Assembly: GCF_009730915.1 (NCBI RefSeq)
Contig: NC_052475.1
Span: forward strand, 24,055,016-24,119,015
Length of the DNA: 64,000 nucleotides
Reading direction: 5' to 3'
From: Dioscorea cayenensis subsp. rotundata
Lineage: Eukaryota > Streptophyta > Magnoliopsida > Dioscoreales > Dioscoreaceae
Part shown: positions 12,041-22,160 of the stretch, in pieces
Layout of the letters: every line of letters begins with the position of its first letter
How positions within the stretch are numbered: position 1 is the first letter of the stretch
Translations under genes and position numbers: made by a program
The notes under the pieces: generated by a model
Databases searched by the model: none
What the model was told of the DNA's origin: nothing
The model's input: the letters and a program-made list of their open reading frames with translations, nothing else

Positions 12041-13465
12041 TTAATGAGAAGGAACAGTATTAACGGAAGACACTTGAGAAACCAAAGTCTCCAAAGAAGT
12101 CCAAGAAGAACCACCACACTCCATTGCCAACCTTGCCTTCTCACTCAAAACCTTGATATTCCTTGCAACCTCCTTCCCTCCTTCCCCTACCATCAACTCC
12201 CTCACCATCTCTTCTATATGATCCCTCCCAATCAACTCCTCATTCTCAATATCCTTTCCTCTTGTTCTAATCCTCAACCCAATCTTCATCTCTTCAACAA
12301 CAAACTTAGCATTCAAAGGCTGCTCGGCCATCATCGGCCATGCAAGCATTGGAACTCCGGCCACCACACTCTCCATCACTGAGTTCCATCCACAGTGACT
12401 CATAAATCCTTTGACGCTTTCATGGCTAAGAATTTCCATTTGATCCACCCATTTATGGACAACCATTCCTCTATCTTTAACCTTCTCTTCAAACTCCCCA
12501 AAAAGAACATCATCATAATAATTTTCTTTGATCACCCAGAGAAAATCATGCTCAGACTTCTCCAACGCAACGGCGATCTCTTGCAGCTGCGCCGGTGCAA
12601 CAATCGCCTGAGAACCGAAGGCCACGTACAGCACCGGCCGGTTGGACAAGGAACGTGCGTCCAACCATTGCATGCATGCAAGCTGATGGTGCTCAGCATC
12701 CATCACGCATAGAGGACCAACATACCAAGATTTAGGTCCAATGTTTTTGTTCCAATAATGTAGATAAATCTCATCAAGTTCCGAGAAGCTGTTAACTATG
12801 ATGCCATGGCTCTGCATGGTGGCTATCCCTTGCTCCATAACAAACTCGTGAAGGGGGCCTTTTGGATCAGGATCAGGATCATCAAAGGGAGGATTTAAGT
12901 CAGCTTTGGTGAGTTTGAGATGAGGGAAAGGGGTGACAGTGAAGGGATCATCATAGGAGGAGACATGTTTGTGTGGTTTGTTTATAGATACAATATGAGA
13001 GATAGTCATGGCGAAGTTTCCCATGCCGTTGAAGACCATTCTAGGGATGCCGAACTTGGCGGAGGAGTCACCGGACCACCCAAGAAAGCCATCGGAGATC
13101 AAGAGGTTGATGGTCGGAAGGTTTTTCAGGGCTTGCTCAAATTGTGGCTGGAGTTTTTTGACAGCTTGGATGAAGGGTAGGAAGAGAAGCATGGAAGGGA
13201 GGCAGTCAGTGCTCTCAATATTGGGCGGGAGGTCTTTAGGGATGTCGCCCGGGAAAGAGAGCTCAATGATGTCTGGTTCAACGCCGGAGAGGAAGTTGAG
13301 GATGAAGGGTGAGTTGAGAGGAGTGGTGAAGATGGTGATGAGAGAGGCAAGGCGGCGGTGGTGGAGGAGGTGAGCTAAATGGAGGAGAGGGATGGTGTGG
13401 CCCTTGGACATGAAGGGGAAAATGGCTATGTGAGGCTTGTGAGCAGAGGAAGGAGATGCAGCCAT
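12041..13465 (-). CDS. UDP-glycosyltransferase, UGT90-like (GT1 family)
   Basis: An intronless 474-residue protein, the normal size for a plant GT1 enzyme. It transfers a sugar from a UDP-sugar to a small acceptor (often a phenolic or flavonoid) in the cytosol. The N-terminus has HIAIFPFMSKGHTIPLLHLA, with the catalytic His in SKGHTIP. The C-terminal PSPG box spans residues about 339-382: it starts WVDQMEILSHESVKGF, has HCGWNS and the conserved Glu, and ends AEQ. A final Gln in the box usually goes with UDP-glucose, so glucose is the likely donor. The overall sequence looks most like the UGT90A group; the acceptor cannot be read from sequence. The coding region is GC-richer than its surroundings, and several long frames overlapping it on the other strand are shadows. 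No lesions. Confidence 0.93.
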   Translation of the reverse strand: MAASPSSAHKPHIAIFPFMSKGHTIPLLHLAHLLHHRRLASLITIFTTPLNSPFILNFLSGVEPDIIELSFPGDIPKDLPPNIESTDCLPSMLLFLPFIQAVKKLQPQFEQALKNLPTINLLISDGFLGWSGDSSAKFGIPRMVFNGMGNFAMTISHIVSINKPHKHVSSYDDPFTVTPFPHLKLTKADLNPPFDDPDPDPKGPLHEFVMEQGIATMQSHGIIVNSFSELDEIYLHYWNKNIGPKSWYVGPLCVMDAEHHQLACMQWLDARSLSNRPVLYVAFGSQAIVAPAQLQEIAVALEKSEHDFLWVIKENYYDDVLFGEFEEKVKDRGMVVHKWVDQMEILSHESVKGFMSHCGWNSVMESVVAGVPMLAWPMMAEQPLNAKFVVEEMKIGLRIRTRGKDIENEELIGRDHIEEMVRELMVGEGGKEVARNIKVLSEKARLAMECGGSSWTSLETLVSQVSSVNTVPSH

Positions 13466-13496
13466 TTTTGTCTGCTCACTAGTTCTGTTTCATGGT

Positions 13497-13508
13497 TAAT
13501 ATATAAGC
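13497..13508 (-). promoter_or_regulatory. Candidate TATA box of the UGT gene
   Basis: On the minus strand the sequence reads CTTATATATTAA about 35-45 bases upstream of the ATG at 13465. If used, the leader would be very short, so the true start site may differ. Confidence 0.3.
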
Positions 13509-14292
13509 TTAGAATACATTAACAATGATCCCCTTGGTCAAGAGATTACTTGGACAGAATTCAATTCGTTAGATCTTTTTTATGTGAATGGCTCAGCGGC
13601 TGCACAGGCGATTTTATAATGGAAGTGCAGGAATACTATCCGGACATGGTTAGAATAGAAGTCAAAGGAATATTAGAATATGTTCATTCTAGAAACCGTA
13701 TGAAAACACTGAAACATGTGTCAAGCTTAGACTAGTAAGAGCATCAAATTTGTTCAAGCAATCGGACGGCAACGTCTTGACAAATCAGCCTCTTTGATGT
13801 ATAATATCCTGCTGCTTTAATGTCATTTAATTAAACTGTACGTCCTTGTTCGCTCTCTGCCAAAGTCGTAAAGACCTTTTAGTCCAAAAAAATAATAAAA
13901 ATAAAAGCAAAAATTAAAATTAAACTTTAAACAAAGAAAAATCCTGAATGGGATAACTAGTAAAAAATCAATCTCTAATCACCATTTTTATTTGGAAAAA
14001 ACTATTAAAGATGGGATAAATTCTCTAAAACACTTTCAAAAGCAACTTTTGGAAAGATGGGATAAATTCTCTAAAACACTTTCAAAAGCAACTTTTGGGA
14101 ATTGTCCCTTCTATTCATATCTCACTTTAATATCAGCCAGTAAATTATCCTGGCCACTGTAGTTCGTGAATGGTGTAAGCGTTACTCAGGTCAGGCTAAC
14201 TGGTTCATTAATATATTGTAAGTGTTTAATAATCTAGTCAGCCTCTTTAGTAAGTGTATGTATGCGTCTATCAGCCCTCAGATTAGTGACTA
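13509..14292. other. Intergenic, no gene seen
   Basis: Upstream region of the UGT gene. It contains one perfect tandem duplication, listed separately, and no supported coding sequence. Confidence 0.5.
14007..14098. repeat. Perfect 46-bp tandem duplication
   Basis: Two adjacent identical copies of a 46-base unit that begins AAAGATGGGATAAATTCTCT and ends AGCAACTTTTGG: 14007-14052 and 14053-14098. No differences are visible between the copies, so the duplication is recent. Confidence 0.92.
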
Positions 14293-14896
14293 AGCCTTTG
14301 TGTTATTTTTTTTTTTTTATGAAAAGGAGCCGACCGCTATTTATTGAAAAGAAAAGAAACAGAAAAACATGGAAAATAAAAGAGATACAACAGCGAAACA
14401 AAGGAACAAAAACAAAAGAAAGCAAGAGACAGGAAAAGACAACAAAAAACTACATAGAAAAGCCCTGAAGAAAGAAGCTCTTCATAAGCCAAGGGCAAAT
14501 CCTTATCAATGGTAGAGGGATAAAGAGTGTAAGCTTAATCCATGCAAGGCTAATCTGAGAGCTGCAGCATTCCAATTATGAGGTATAAGATGAATCTCCA
14601 GGTTGCCAGTACTTATCAAGGCATCATTAATTTGATTTATCCAATGATCAGTCCGCCAGTGATGTGGCAAAATACCAGTGGTAACAGCAGCATAAAGATC
14701 TCTGTTGGAACCAAAAATATGCTGAATGGAAGAATGATTGACCTTGATGTTTTCCATAGCCAAAAACAGAGCATGGGCTTCCAGAGAAGAAGCACTTGCT
14801 TCTGGAATTGGGTAGGCTACAACCAAAAGAATGGAAGAGTTCTTGGTTCACAATCAGGAAGCCCAAAAATTGGCCAGGCTCCATAGCCTATGTGTT
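14293..14896 (-). mobile_element. 5'-truncated LINE with RNase H-like domain, flanked by target-site duplication
   Basis: On the minus strand 14826-14506 encodes about 106 residues like the RNase H-type end of plant LINE ORF2: SSLEAHALFLAMENIKVNHS, then IFGSNRDLYAAV, then NLEIHLIPHNWNAAALRLAL. The 3' UTR runs to about 14320 and ends in a poly(A) tract (T-run on the plus strand, about 14305-14318). The insertion is flanked by AGCCTTTGTGTT (14293-14304) and AGCCTATGTGTT (14885-14896), a target-site duplication with one mismatch. Opposite-strand frames in this stretch are shadows. Confidence 0.72.
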
Positions 14897-17050
14897 TTAT
14901 CCACAAACTATTCCTGTAGGGAGTCAGTATATCCTGTTATGAATATGGTCTATTTGTTTAAACGAGTGTTCTATCTGTTTATTGATTGTGCGTGGCTACC
15001 AACCGTGACCATGTGTATAAAGTGTTTGTATGTCTATCAAAGTAGCCCATCCATTTATAAAATGTGTATATCAACCTGGTCGATCTTTTCAGTAAATTAC
15101 TCTATATGGTCTACCTGCTCAATCAACAAATGTTTGTCTTTCAGAACGGGTTTAAATGTCTAGTTCTAATTTTTCTATCTCCAGCAAGGTCTTCACAATA
15201 GATGACAGAAAGCAATGCCCATTAAAAAGTAGATCACTTTTAAAAAAAAAAGGTTTGACCTATTGGTTTTCTAAAAGGGCAAGAAACTACAAGCCCTATA
15301 AAAGTGTAGACATCTCCCAATGGATTTTTTTTTTTTTTGCATACACAAACATTCAAATTCGAAACCACTTAAGTGACACAAACAAATCTTTTGCCATTTA
15401 AGCCAACTCTATTAATTGTTCAGTCAAACCATACGTTCAGAAATGACTTTACAAGAGAAAAGAAGAAATGAAAAACTTAACTTCACCTAGACCCAAAAGA
15501 GAATTGAAAATGGTTTTTCAAAAGAAAGAGAACAAAAATGGTGGCATAATAAAAATACAATACATCCGCAGACTTGAAAAAATAAGAGAGAATGGAAAGG
15601 GTGAGGGTTGGATTTAGTGAAACGAGGGGACGAGGTGGGAAGGCCGTTAGATGTTGATTTGACAACCACCAGAAGGGGATGTCCGTAGAAATTCAATTTA
15701 CTGACATCCCCACATGACCGACGATCAAATTAAAAATAAGTAACCTTTTCGGAACAAGATGCTCTTTATATGTAATAACCAGCAACCTGAAAAATCTGAC
15801 GGATAAAATATGTGGCAACAAACATACACCTCTATAACATTCTATAACCACATATCCTTTCCTTCAGTTTGTTTCTAAACTAACAAGATGACCGACTGGG
15901 CATATACGGTTTAAGTTTCTTTGTCCCTGACTACTGTTGCCTGTTTCTTTCGTAGATATTATTAATATATTGACCAGAAGGATACATGAACCATCAAAGC
16001 AAAAAACAACTATACTTAGTATTGATCATTAAGAAATTAAATCAAAATTCTAAGAAACAAACATATAGAAAGAGAGAACAGATAGGGCCCACTGTTGGAA
16101 ATTTCCTTGATATTGCTGAGTGCAGACATGAACTTTAACATATTTTCAAGACAAGTACTGAAATTAGCATATACCCAATGCATCCTATTGCTTGACAAAA
16201 ATAATCTGCCACGACATCAAACAACTAATGGTACTAAGAATACAATCACTTGTAACTGAGAATGGAATTCCTTAGGCAGGGCAACACTGAATAGTTGACA
16301 AACAAAGCATAAAGCTTGTTATATGACATACACCACATACCTGAAGTTTGGATACTCAACTCACTAATGATCATTACTCGAACAACTTATGTTTTTGGAG
16401 TAAAAAGGCTGAAATCTAAGTACTGCTCAATTAACTGAATAAGGAGTTTGGATGTTTCAATACAACTCAATGATCACTCCTACCTCAACTTTGAGTTTAT
16501 GGGCAAAACTAGATGAAAACAAAGTATTGACTCAATTTACTGAATATAACATAACAGAGTTATAAACATGTGCTTAATTTTTTAGCCTCAGACTGGCTCA
16601 ATTGATCAATCCAGACATTCAGTTGGCCTTCTCCATCCACCCTGAGGTGCAAACCTACAGGATACACTTGATGATACCTTACAGAATTTTCTCTCCAGAT
16701 CAACACTTCTTCCAAAATAGATCACCACTTTGGGTTTGAATTCTTATTCCACATGGTTCTTCTCTGTTCAATCATTTTATCAAATCCATGTTAATAGTGA
16801 GATTTTGTCAGCATTCTCAGGCATCTTTTGAAGCAACCTGCCTCTTAAAGATAAACCTTTTTAGATGACTCATCTTTAATGATGGAATTCTAACGCATAA
16901 CAACCGGATTGTAACCCAAAGAACCTCACTAAGAGAAACCATAGGGGGAAAGTACCCGTGTTGCCAGGATATAAAGATGGGTGTCGAATATCCAAGTATT
17001 GGACAGCATCTAACACTTGAATTTCATGAAAACTAGATATGTGAACATTA
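14897..17050. other. Intergenic, no gene seen
   Basis: Mixed-composition spacer with short unsupported frames and poly-T/poly-A runs near 15240 and 15325. The part from 14900 to 15160 has repeated GTCTATC/GTCTACC-like words that may be old repeat sequence. Nothing recognisable as a gene. Confidence 0.45.
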
Positions 17051-17070
17051 TTGTATATGCATGTATGTCT

Positions 17071-17180
17071 GTGTGTGTGTGTGTGTGTGTGTCATGTGCT
17101 TCTTTTGTAATTCTCTTCCCATGTACTCTCAGTGCGGTCGTTTTATCTTCCCGACAAAATTATGGTTTATCCACTTCTCA

Positions 17181-17211
<31 letters not shown>

Positions 17212-17212
17212 G
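17071..17212 (+). repeat. (TG)n and (TA)n microsatellites around a LINE-tail-like segment
   Basis: A (TG)n run of about 22 bases at 17071-17092 is followed by a T-rich UTR-like stretch ending TTATGGTTTATCCACTT (17160-17176) and then a (TA)n run of about 30 bases. The TATGGTTTATCCACTT word is the same 3'-end motif as in the LINE at 11.7 kb, so this is probably a short LINE tail in which the poly(A) became a TA microsatellite. Confidence 0.55.
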
Positions 17213-17830
17213 CACATATGTTGAAATATGCAAACATGTAAAATCATATTAGTATTGGAAAATACTTTAGTAAAACAAATCCTTTTTAGATGCGTGCTTA
17301 TAAACACTGTGAACCATATTGGGTTAAGAAAGGTAGATAACATTGTAGTAAAACACATATTTTTCAGAAAAAAAAAATAGTAAAATAGGATTATTTAAAT
17401 TATGAAAATCATTTTTTAAAAGGTGAAAAATCAGATAATAAAACAACATAAAAAATCATGTACTTTAAAAAGATAAAAAAATAAGTAATCCAAAAGAAAT
17501 AAAAGATTTAATTTGAAAATTGAAAGGAAATATTACGATGGAGAGCAAAATGAAAAAGAAATAAGTGAAATCGAAGGTTTTTTTTCAAATAAATAAAGTA
17601 AAATAGGATCATGTGAGGAACATGTGACTCAAATGTGTCCCTATGTATCATAGGTCTCCTTGTATGGGTACTAATTTTTTCTGAATACACTGTATCCAGG
17701 TAACACACAGGAACCGATCTACATCCTACTTGTGTGCCTTAAATGAGATGCTATACCACTTGATCCTCCTTTGCTTGTTTATAATCATCATATAGAATCA
17801 CTAAAGTGGCAATTTCCGGCTCGCCTCTAG
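17213..17830. other. Intergenic, no gene seen
   Basis: AT-rich spacer without supported features. Confidence 0.4.
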
Positions 17831-17839
17831 GCCCTGCTC

Positions 17840-18320
17840 AATTGAGCTTCTATGGCACCCCTGATACTCCTTAATGGATAAATCACTTGTTGCCAGATGT
17901 GACCTTGTGGTCTTTGCAACTTGGAATATCTGGCTTGACCGCAACATAAGATCTTTCAATATCTACTGCTTTCATTGTAAACTCTGGAAACTCAGCATGT
18001 ATATCAATAATTTTCTCACATCTTGGTTTAATGTAACTCCATATTCTAAGCACCTGAAACTCATTGAGATTGAATCCTGGTTCAAAAGAAGCCTAACTTT
18101 CTAAGAAGAGAATCCTTGGAGATGGTTCATTATACTAGCAAAATTAAGGCGGTCTCTAAAGGAGCAGGCTAAGTTTGTTTGCTAGATTTTTATTTTGTGC
18201 TTCACCATTTCAGATTTGTATTTCATGTATTTTGCTGTTAATGACAAGCTCATACCAAATGGCCTAATCCTGTCTATTGCTTTTATTAATGAAATGCATC
18301 ATCCACTTCTGTCAAGGAAA
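17840..18320 (+). mobile_element. LINE ORF2 C-terminal fragment
   Basis: The frame at 17874-18104 contains CDLVVFATWNIWLDRNIRSF and ends in a short charged tail, the same zf-RVT-type C-terminus as in the 11.2-kb LINE (there ALIWNVWLECNRRIF). A T-rich 3' UTR follows and ends near 18320 with AATGAAATGCATCATCCACTT and an A-rich stretch. The copy is truncated and has drifted from the 11-kb copy. Confidence 0.65.
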
Positions 18321-18978
18321 AAAGACCATTCAAAGTTAAACACCAAAGTATAACATACCACCATAAGACCAAATCTATTTAAGAGTTATCTCTTGATTCA
18401 TCTCTTGCTACTGTTGAAAGGCACAATCATAGTTTAATCAATCCTTTGATATTCACTACTACTGTACACTCATGAACACATCCTGTTATTTAACCGTATA
18501 CTCCAACAAGAGAAAGAAGAAGAAGAAACGAAAAAGAAGATTTTTTTTATCAGAAGCTTTTGTATTACAGCTCGAAACAAATACAGCAACTGAGCATGAA
18601 ATTCGTCACATATGTATTCAAACCACTCTACATTCATATCCTCCAAGTACCAGACGAGATCCATTAACACCTATCACATGTTCGACATTATGCCTTATTG
18701 ATCTATAAATTTTATATTGACAAAATATTTCTACCGCTATAAGTCTTATAGATTTCTTTAGTAGCAGTTATAAGCCTTATAAATTGAGTAGATATTTTAA
18801 TAGCTAATCAAATCTGTTTTTAATATAGACAAACAAAGATATATATATACATATATACTAGATCTATTCACCCAATCCATACAAGCCACAATAACCCAGA
18901 AACAAGTCAAATAACAAAAAAAAAACACACCAGAAGCAATCAAAGAAGATATAGACAAGAAGAGGAACCTCAGGAGAT
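18321..18978. other. Intergenic, 3' region of the small one-helix protein gene
   Basis: AT-rich. Includes the likely 3' UTR of the minus-strand gene at 18979. No other feature is supported. Confidence 0.4.
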
Positions 18979-19253
18979 TCAAGTGTCAGATACGAGCTTA
19001 GGGTTGTCAATTCTCTGCTGCTCTAGCTGTTGCTGGGCCAATATCCTCTTCAGTCTCCTACGCATCTCACGCTGACACAAAAAACCACCGAAAAACTTTC
19101 AGATCAATAGAAGCCGATCAAAGGAGATGATGAGATGGAATAGAGGTTTGCCTGGTAGCTATCCTCAACGAGATCCATGAAATAGAAGCCAAACACTCCG
19201 CCGAGGATCGTGCCCGCCATGATCCCCAAGTTAGCCCAGCGATGGGGAGCCAT
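18979..19253 (-). CDS. Small conserved single-helix membrane protein (64 aa) with an apparent GC-AG intron
   Basis: Too short for long-ORF searches. Exon 1 (19253-19152) encodes MAPHRWANLGIMAGTILGGV followed by FGFYFMDLVEDSYQ; exon 2 (19071-18979) encodes REMRRRLKRILAQQQLEQQR and a short tail ending VSDT, then a stop. Residues about 7-26 form one hydrophobic segment rich in Gly (a likely membrane helix); the second half is a basic, Gln-rich helix, possibly a coiled coil. The only splice that joins the two parts in frame uses the donor CAG|GCAAAC, a GC-AG intron, and the acceptor TGTGTCAG|CGT. I do not recognise a named family; small mitochondrial or ER one-helix proteins look like this. Reading through the donor would end after 17 unrelated residues. 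Confidence 0.68.
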
Positions 19254-20500
19254 TCTTCAGATCTTCTCTACGATGAAGCTCTTCGCTCTTTGGTCCTTTT
19301 GAGTTTAACCCTAACCTTGCTCGGGGGCGGCGCAAATATATATGCTTTTTTTTTTAATTATTATTATAAATATCCCCCTGAACTATTCTATGAGCCCCAC
19401 CCCTTAATCAAATCCTAACCACTGCTTTTATCTTTTAATCCTAGCCGTTGGTTTTATTTTTAATCTTAACCATTGATTTTGTTTTTGTTTAATTTCAAAA
19501 CCCTAGCCGTCTCTTTAGCTTCTTCGGTTTCAAATCACCGTTTAGGGAGAGAGAGAGACCGTATAAGTGTCTGATATTTCTCTACATAGCCTGAAGAATT
19601 ATGGTCATTTTTGATGATCATGAAGATTGAACTGGATAAGGTAAAAAAAAATATGAAAGTTGTTCATTTCTGAGTTATCTTATTGTCAGTAAGATTGTAT
19701 TACTTTTGAAGTTATATGTTATGAGATATTTTTTATTGGAATATGCATGTCTGAAACTGTTGGTTTACATAAGTATGATTTTTAATACTGGTGACTTAAA
19801 TTCTGTAGGTCACAAATCATTGTGAGGTTTGGATATGTTTTAGATGAAGATGCCTAGTTTTCTCATAAGTTTAAAATTTTTGATTTGGGTTAGAATTTGC
19901 AAAGCTACGTTGATTTTAATGTAGGTGAATTGGTTATTGGTCTTGACCTTGGTAATTTTGTTAGTGTTTGATTTGTTTTTGCGAATTTTAGAATTTATTT
20001 ACTAGTAATTCTGATGGGTTATTCCCAAATTAGGACTTCCTGAGAAATACTCGATTGGTGTAAGAATTCAAAAATCTGGCTATATCCTACATATAAATCA
20101 TATTATATGTATATACTTTAGTTTTCTGAACATCTGAAAATTTTGAGAAAAATAATGATTTTATGTATTTATTTATATTTTGAATTATTTATTTATTATT
20201 AATTTTGAAATTATTTTAAATTATTTTAAAGTTCCAGTTAATGATATTTTATTTTGGATTAGAATTATCTGAAAGGTTTAAATAATTTATTTACATTTGG
20301 ATTACTTAATTTTTGAAGTCCATATATTTATTTACTTTCTGATTAATTACTATTGTGTTTTTCTTTATTATCTGTTCATGTTTGGATTCAATTAACTGGA
20401 TTATTTTGATATGATAAAAATGGGATCATGTGACTGCAAATTACTTGCATTGTGCCCGGTATGAATTTTGATAGTTTATTATTTTGTGAACATGAAATAT
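19254..20500. other. Intergenic, promoter side of the small gene and AT-rich repeat-like sequence
   Basis: The first 300 bases upstream of the small gene include a GAGAGAGAGA run (about 19548-19557). Beyond this the sequence is AT-rich without coding signal and may be the left part of the repeat that ends at 21210. Confidence 0.4.
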
Positions 20501-20648
20501 TTTGACAAAGTACTCGTAGTCCCCAAACTAACTTTGCAATAACCCTGTCACTGGGGGTTAAACACTGACCGTGTCAACATGTACTCTGATATAGAAACTA
20601 TAGTTTTCCACTGCTTTCCGTCGGTGAAGAATAATGGCCTCTGATAAA

Positions 20649-20732
20649 TCTGGCTCGGGTCACCGAGAGTAAACTTATGAGTTCTGATATTCTGGCTCGG
20701 GTCACCGAGGATAAATATATGAGTTCTGTTAT
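20649..20732. repeat. 42-bp tandem repeat, two copies
   Basis: Both copies start TCTGGCTCGGGTCACCGAG and end around GAGTTCTG; they differ at a few bases in the middle. Confidence 0.85.
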
Positions 20733-21096
20733 TTTGTTTTGGCAATAGTTGTTTGGGGGGCCTATATGCTTGGTTTTGACATCTATGTTCATTTGAAATA
20801 AATTTGTTTTCTGATTTTGATTTTGATAATTTTTTATTTTTGCAAATGATCCCTATAATTGTTTTAGTGGATGCTTACTGGGCTGTCAAGCTCATAATTT
20901 ATTGTTTAATATCTTTTCATATCAAGAGTAGAGTTGAGTGGCGGATAGCTTAGCGGGGATCGTTAGATAATCGTCGAGTATTAGCATGTATTAAGTCCTG
21001 TTTTTTTTGTGGGACTGTGTTTTATTTGTATAAGTTTATATTGTTTTTTGCAATCCACTGAGTTTGATCTTTGTTCTGTTTTGGATCAGGTTTTGA

Positions 21097-21153
21097 GGCC
21101 TTGTATGCCTACATGGTTTCGGCCTTGTATGCCTACATGGTTTCGGCCTTGTA
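21097..21153. repeat. 24-bp tandem repeat, about 2.4 copies
   Basis: The unit GGCCTTGTATGCCTACATGG plus TTTC is present twice without change (21097-21120, 21121-21144), then a partial copy. Confidence 0.9.
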
Positions 21154-21210
21154 GGTGTACGGTTGTTTGTCGACGTCTCAGGTCCATAGAGCTGGGTTCG
21201 GGGCGTGACA

Positions 21211-22160
21211 TATTCATTTTTCTAACCAAGCCCTTAGCCCTGCTCGACGAACACAGGTTTGGCTCCGATCCAATACACCTCTTCTTTGTGACTTTTTAAT
21301 ACATGTTTAGCTATTTTACTATATATGTCATTTATGTTTTCAGTGACCTAGATTTAAATTTAATTAATATTTTTTTTCATATATTAGAATATGATAATAT
21401 TAAATAATCTTTTTCACAAAAAATTAATTTTTTATATTTTATCTTTTTTTTATTCTTTTAAGATTTTTAAAAATTAATTTTATTATTTTCTAGATCAATT
21501 CAACGGATTTTGTATTTAAAAAAACTAAACTTTATTTTTTTTGTGACAACAATTGCAACAAACTTCATCTTTTCTTTATAAAAACTTATAATATATATAT
21601 ATATATATTATGATTTATTTTTCTCAAATAATCAAAAGAGAAGAAAAGGAGTTAGTTAAAACATATTGTTAAATTAATGCTCTAATTGATAAAAAAAAAA
21701 AAAAAAAGTTTTTTGTTTACATATATTAATCTCCACATTAATAAAGAGTTGCACCATAATTAAATTAATGATGTGAAGTTAAAATTTTAACTACTAAAAA
21801 CATAAATGACAAGTGTTAAACATTTAAACATGTATTGAAAAGTAATGGAGAAGAAGTTTATTGAAGTGAAGCCAAACCCCAAGGAACATGTGGCCACATG
21901 TTATAAACTATAATAGATGATTTTAATTTATTTATCCTCTAATTTTCCTTTGATCCAAATGCTCACAATTACGCATAGAATGTCACCAAAGTGAACGAGA
22001 AGCCTAACTTGGACCTTGATAATAAAATACTGAATATCACTTATGTGATCTTACAGATTTTAAATTTTTGTTCACAACTTTTGGGCATCAACCCATCAAA
22101 ATTTTGTACAGTTACTAATAAGATCTGGATCAAATAAGAGTATTAGTAGTTGAATGCATG
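21211..22160. other. Intergenic, no gene seen
   Basis: Very AT-rich spacer with a (TA)n run near 21592-21609 and an A-run near 21691. The last part is likely the 3' UTR of the minus-strand gene ending at 22161. Confidence 0.45.

Larger units (their letters stand above)
20500..21210 (+). mobile_element. Repeat/transposon end terminating GGGTTCGGGGCGTGACA
   Basis: The segment ends with GGGTTCGGGGCGTGACA (21194-21210). From general knowledge, many plant transposable-element ends start with the reverse complement TGTCACGCCCCGAACCC. Two kinds of tandem repeat lie inside it: two 42-bp copies (20649-20690, 20691-20732) and 2.4 copies of a 24-bp unit (21097-21153). The stretch TGCTTACTGGGCTGTCAAGC (20870-20889) is also typical repeat sequence. 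The left end was not found and no protein domain is visible, so the element class is open (LTR fragment is the first guess). Confidence 0.5.

Noticed and set aside
12044-13373. Several plus-strand and other-frame open frames over the UGT region
   Set aside because: They are shadows of the GC-rich, intronless UGT coding sequence and show no protein-like features.
15156-15700. Open frames of 60-81 residues at 15.2-15.7 kb
   Set aside because: No homology recognised, biased composition and poly-T runs; taken as chance frames.
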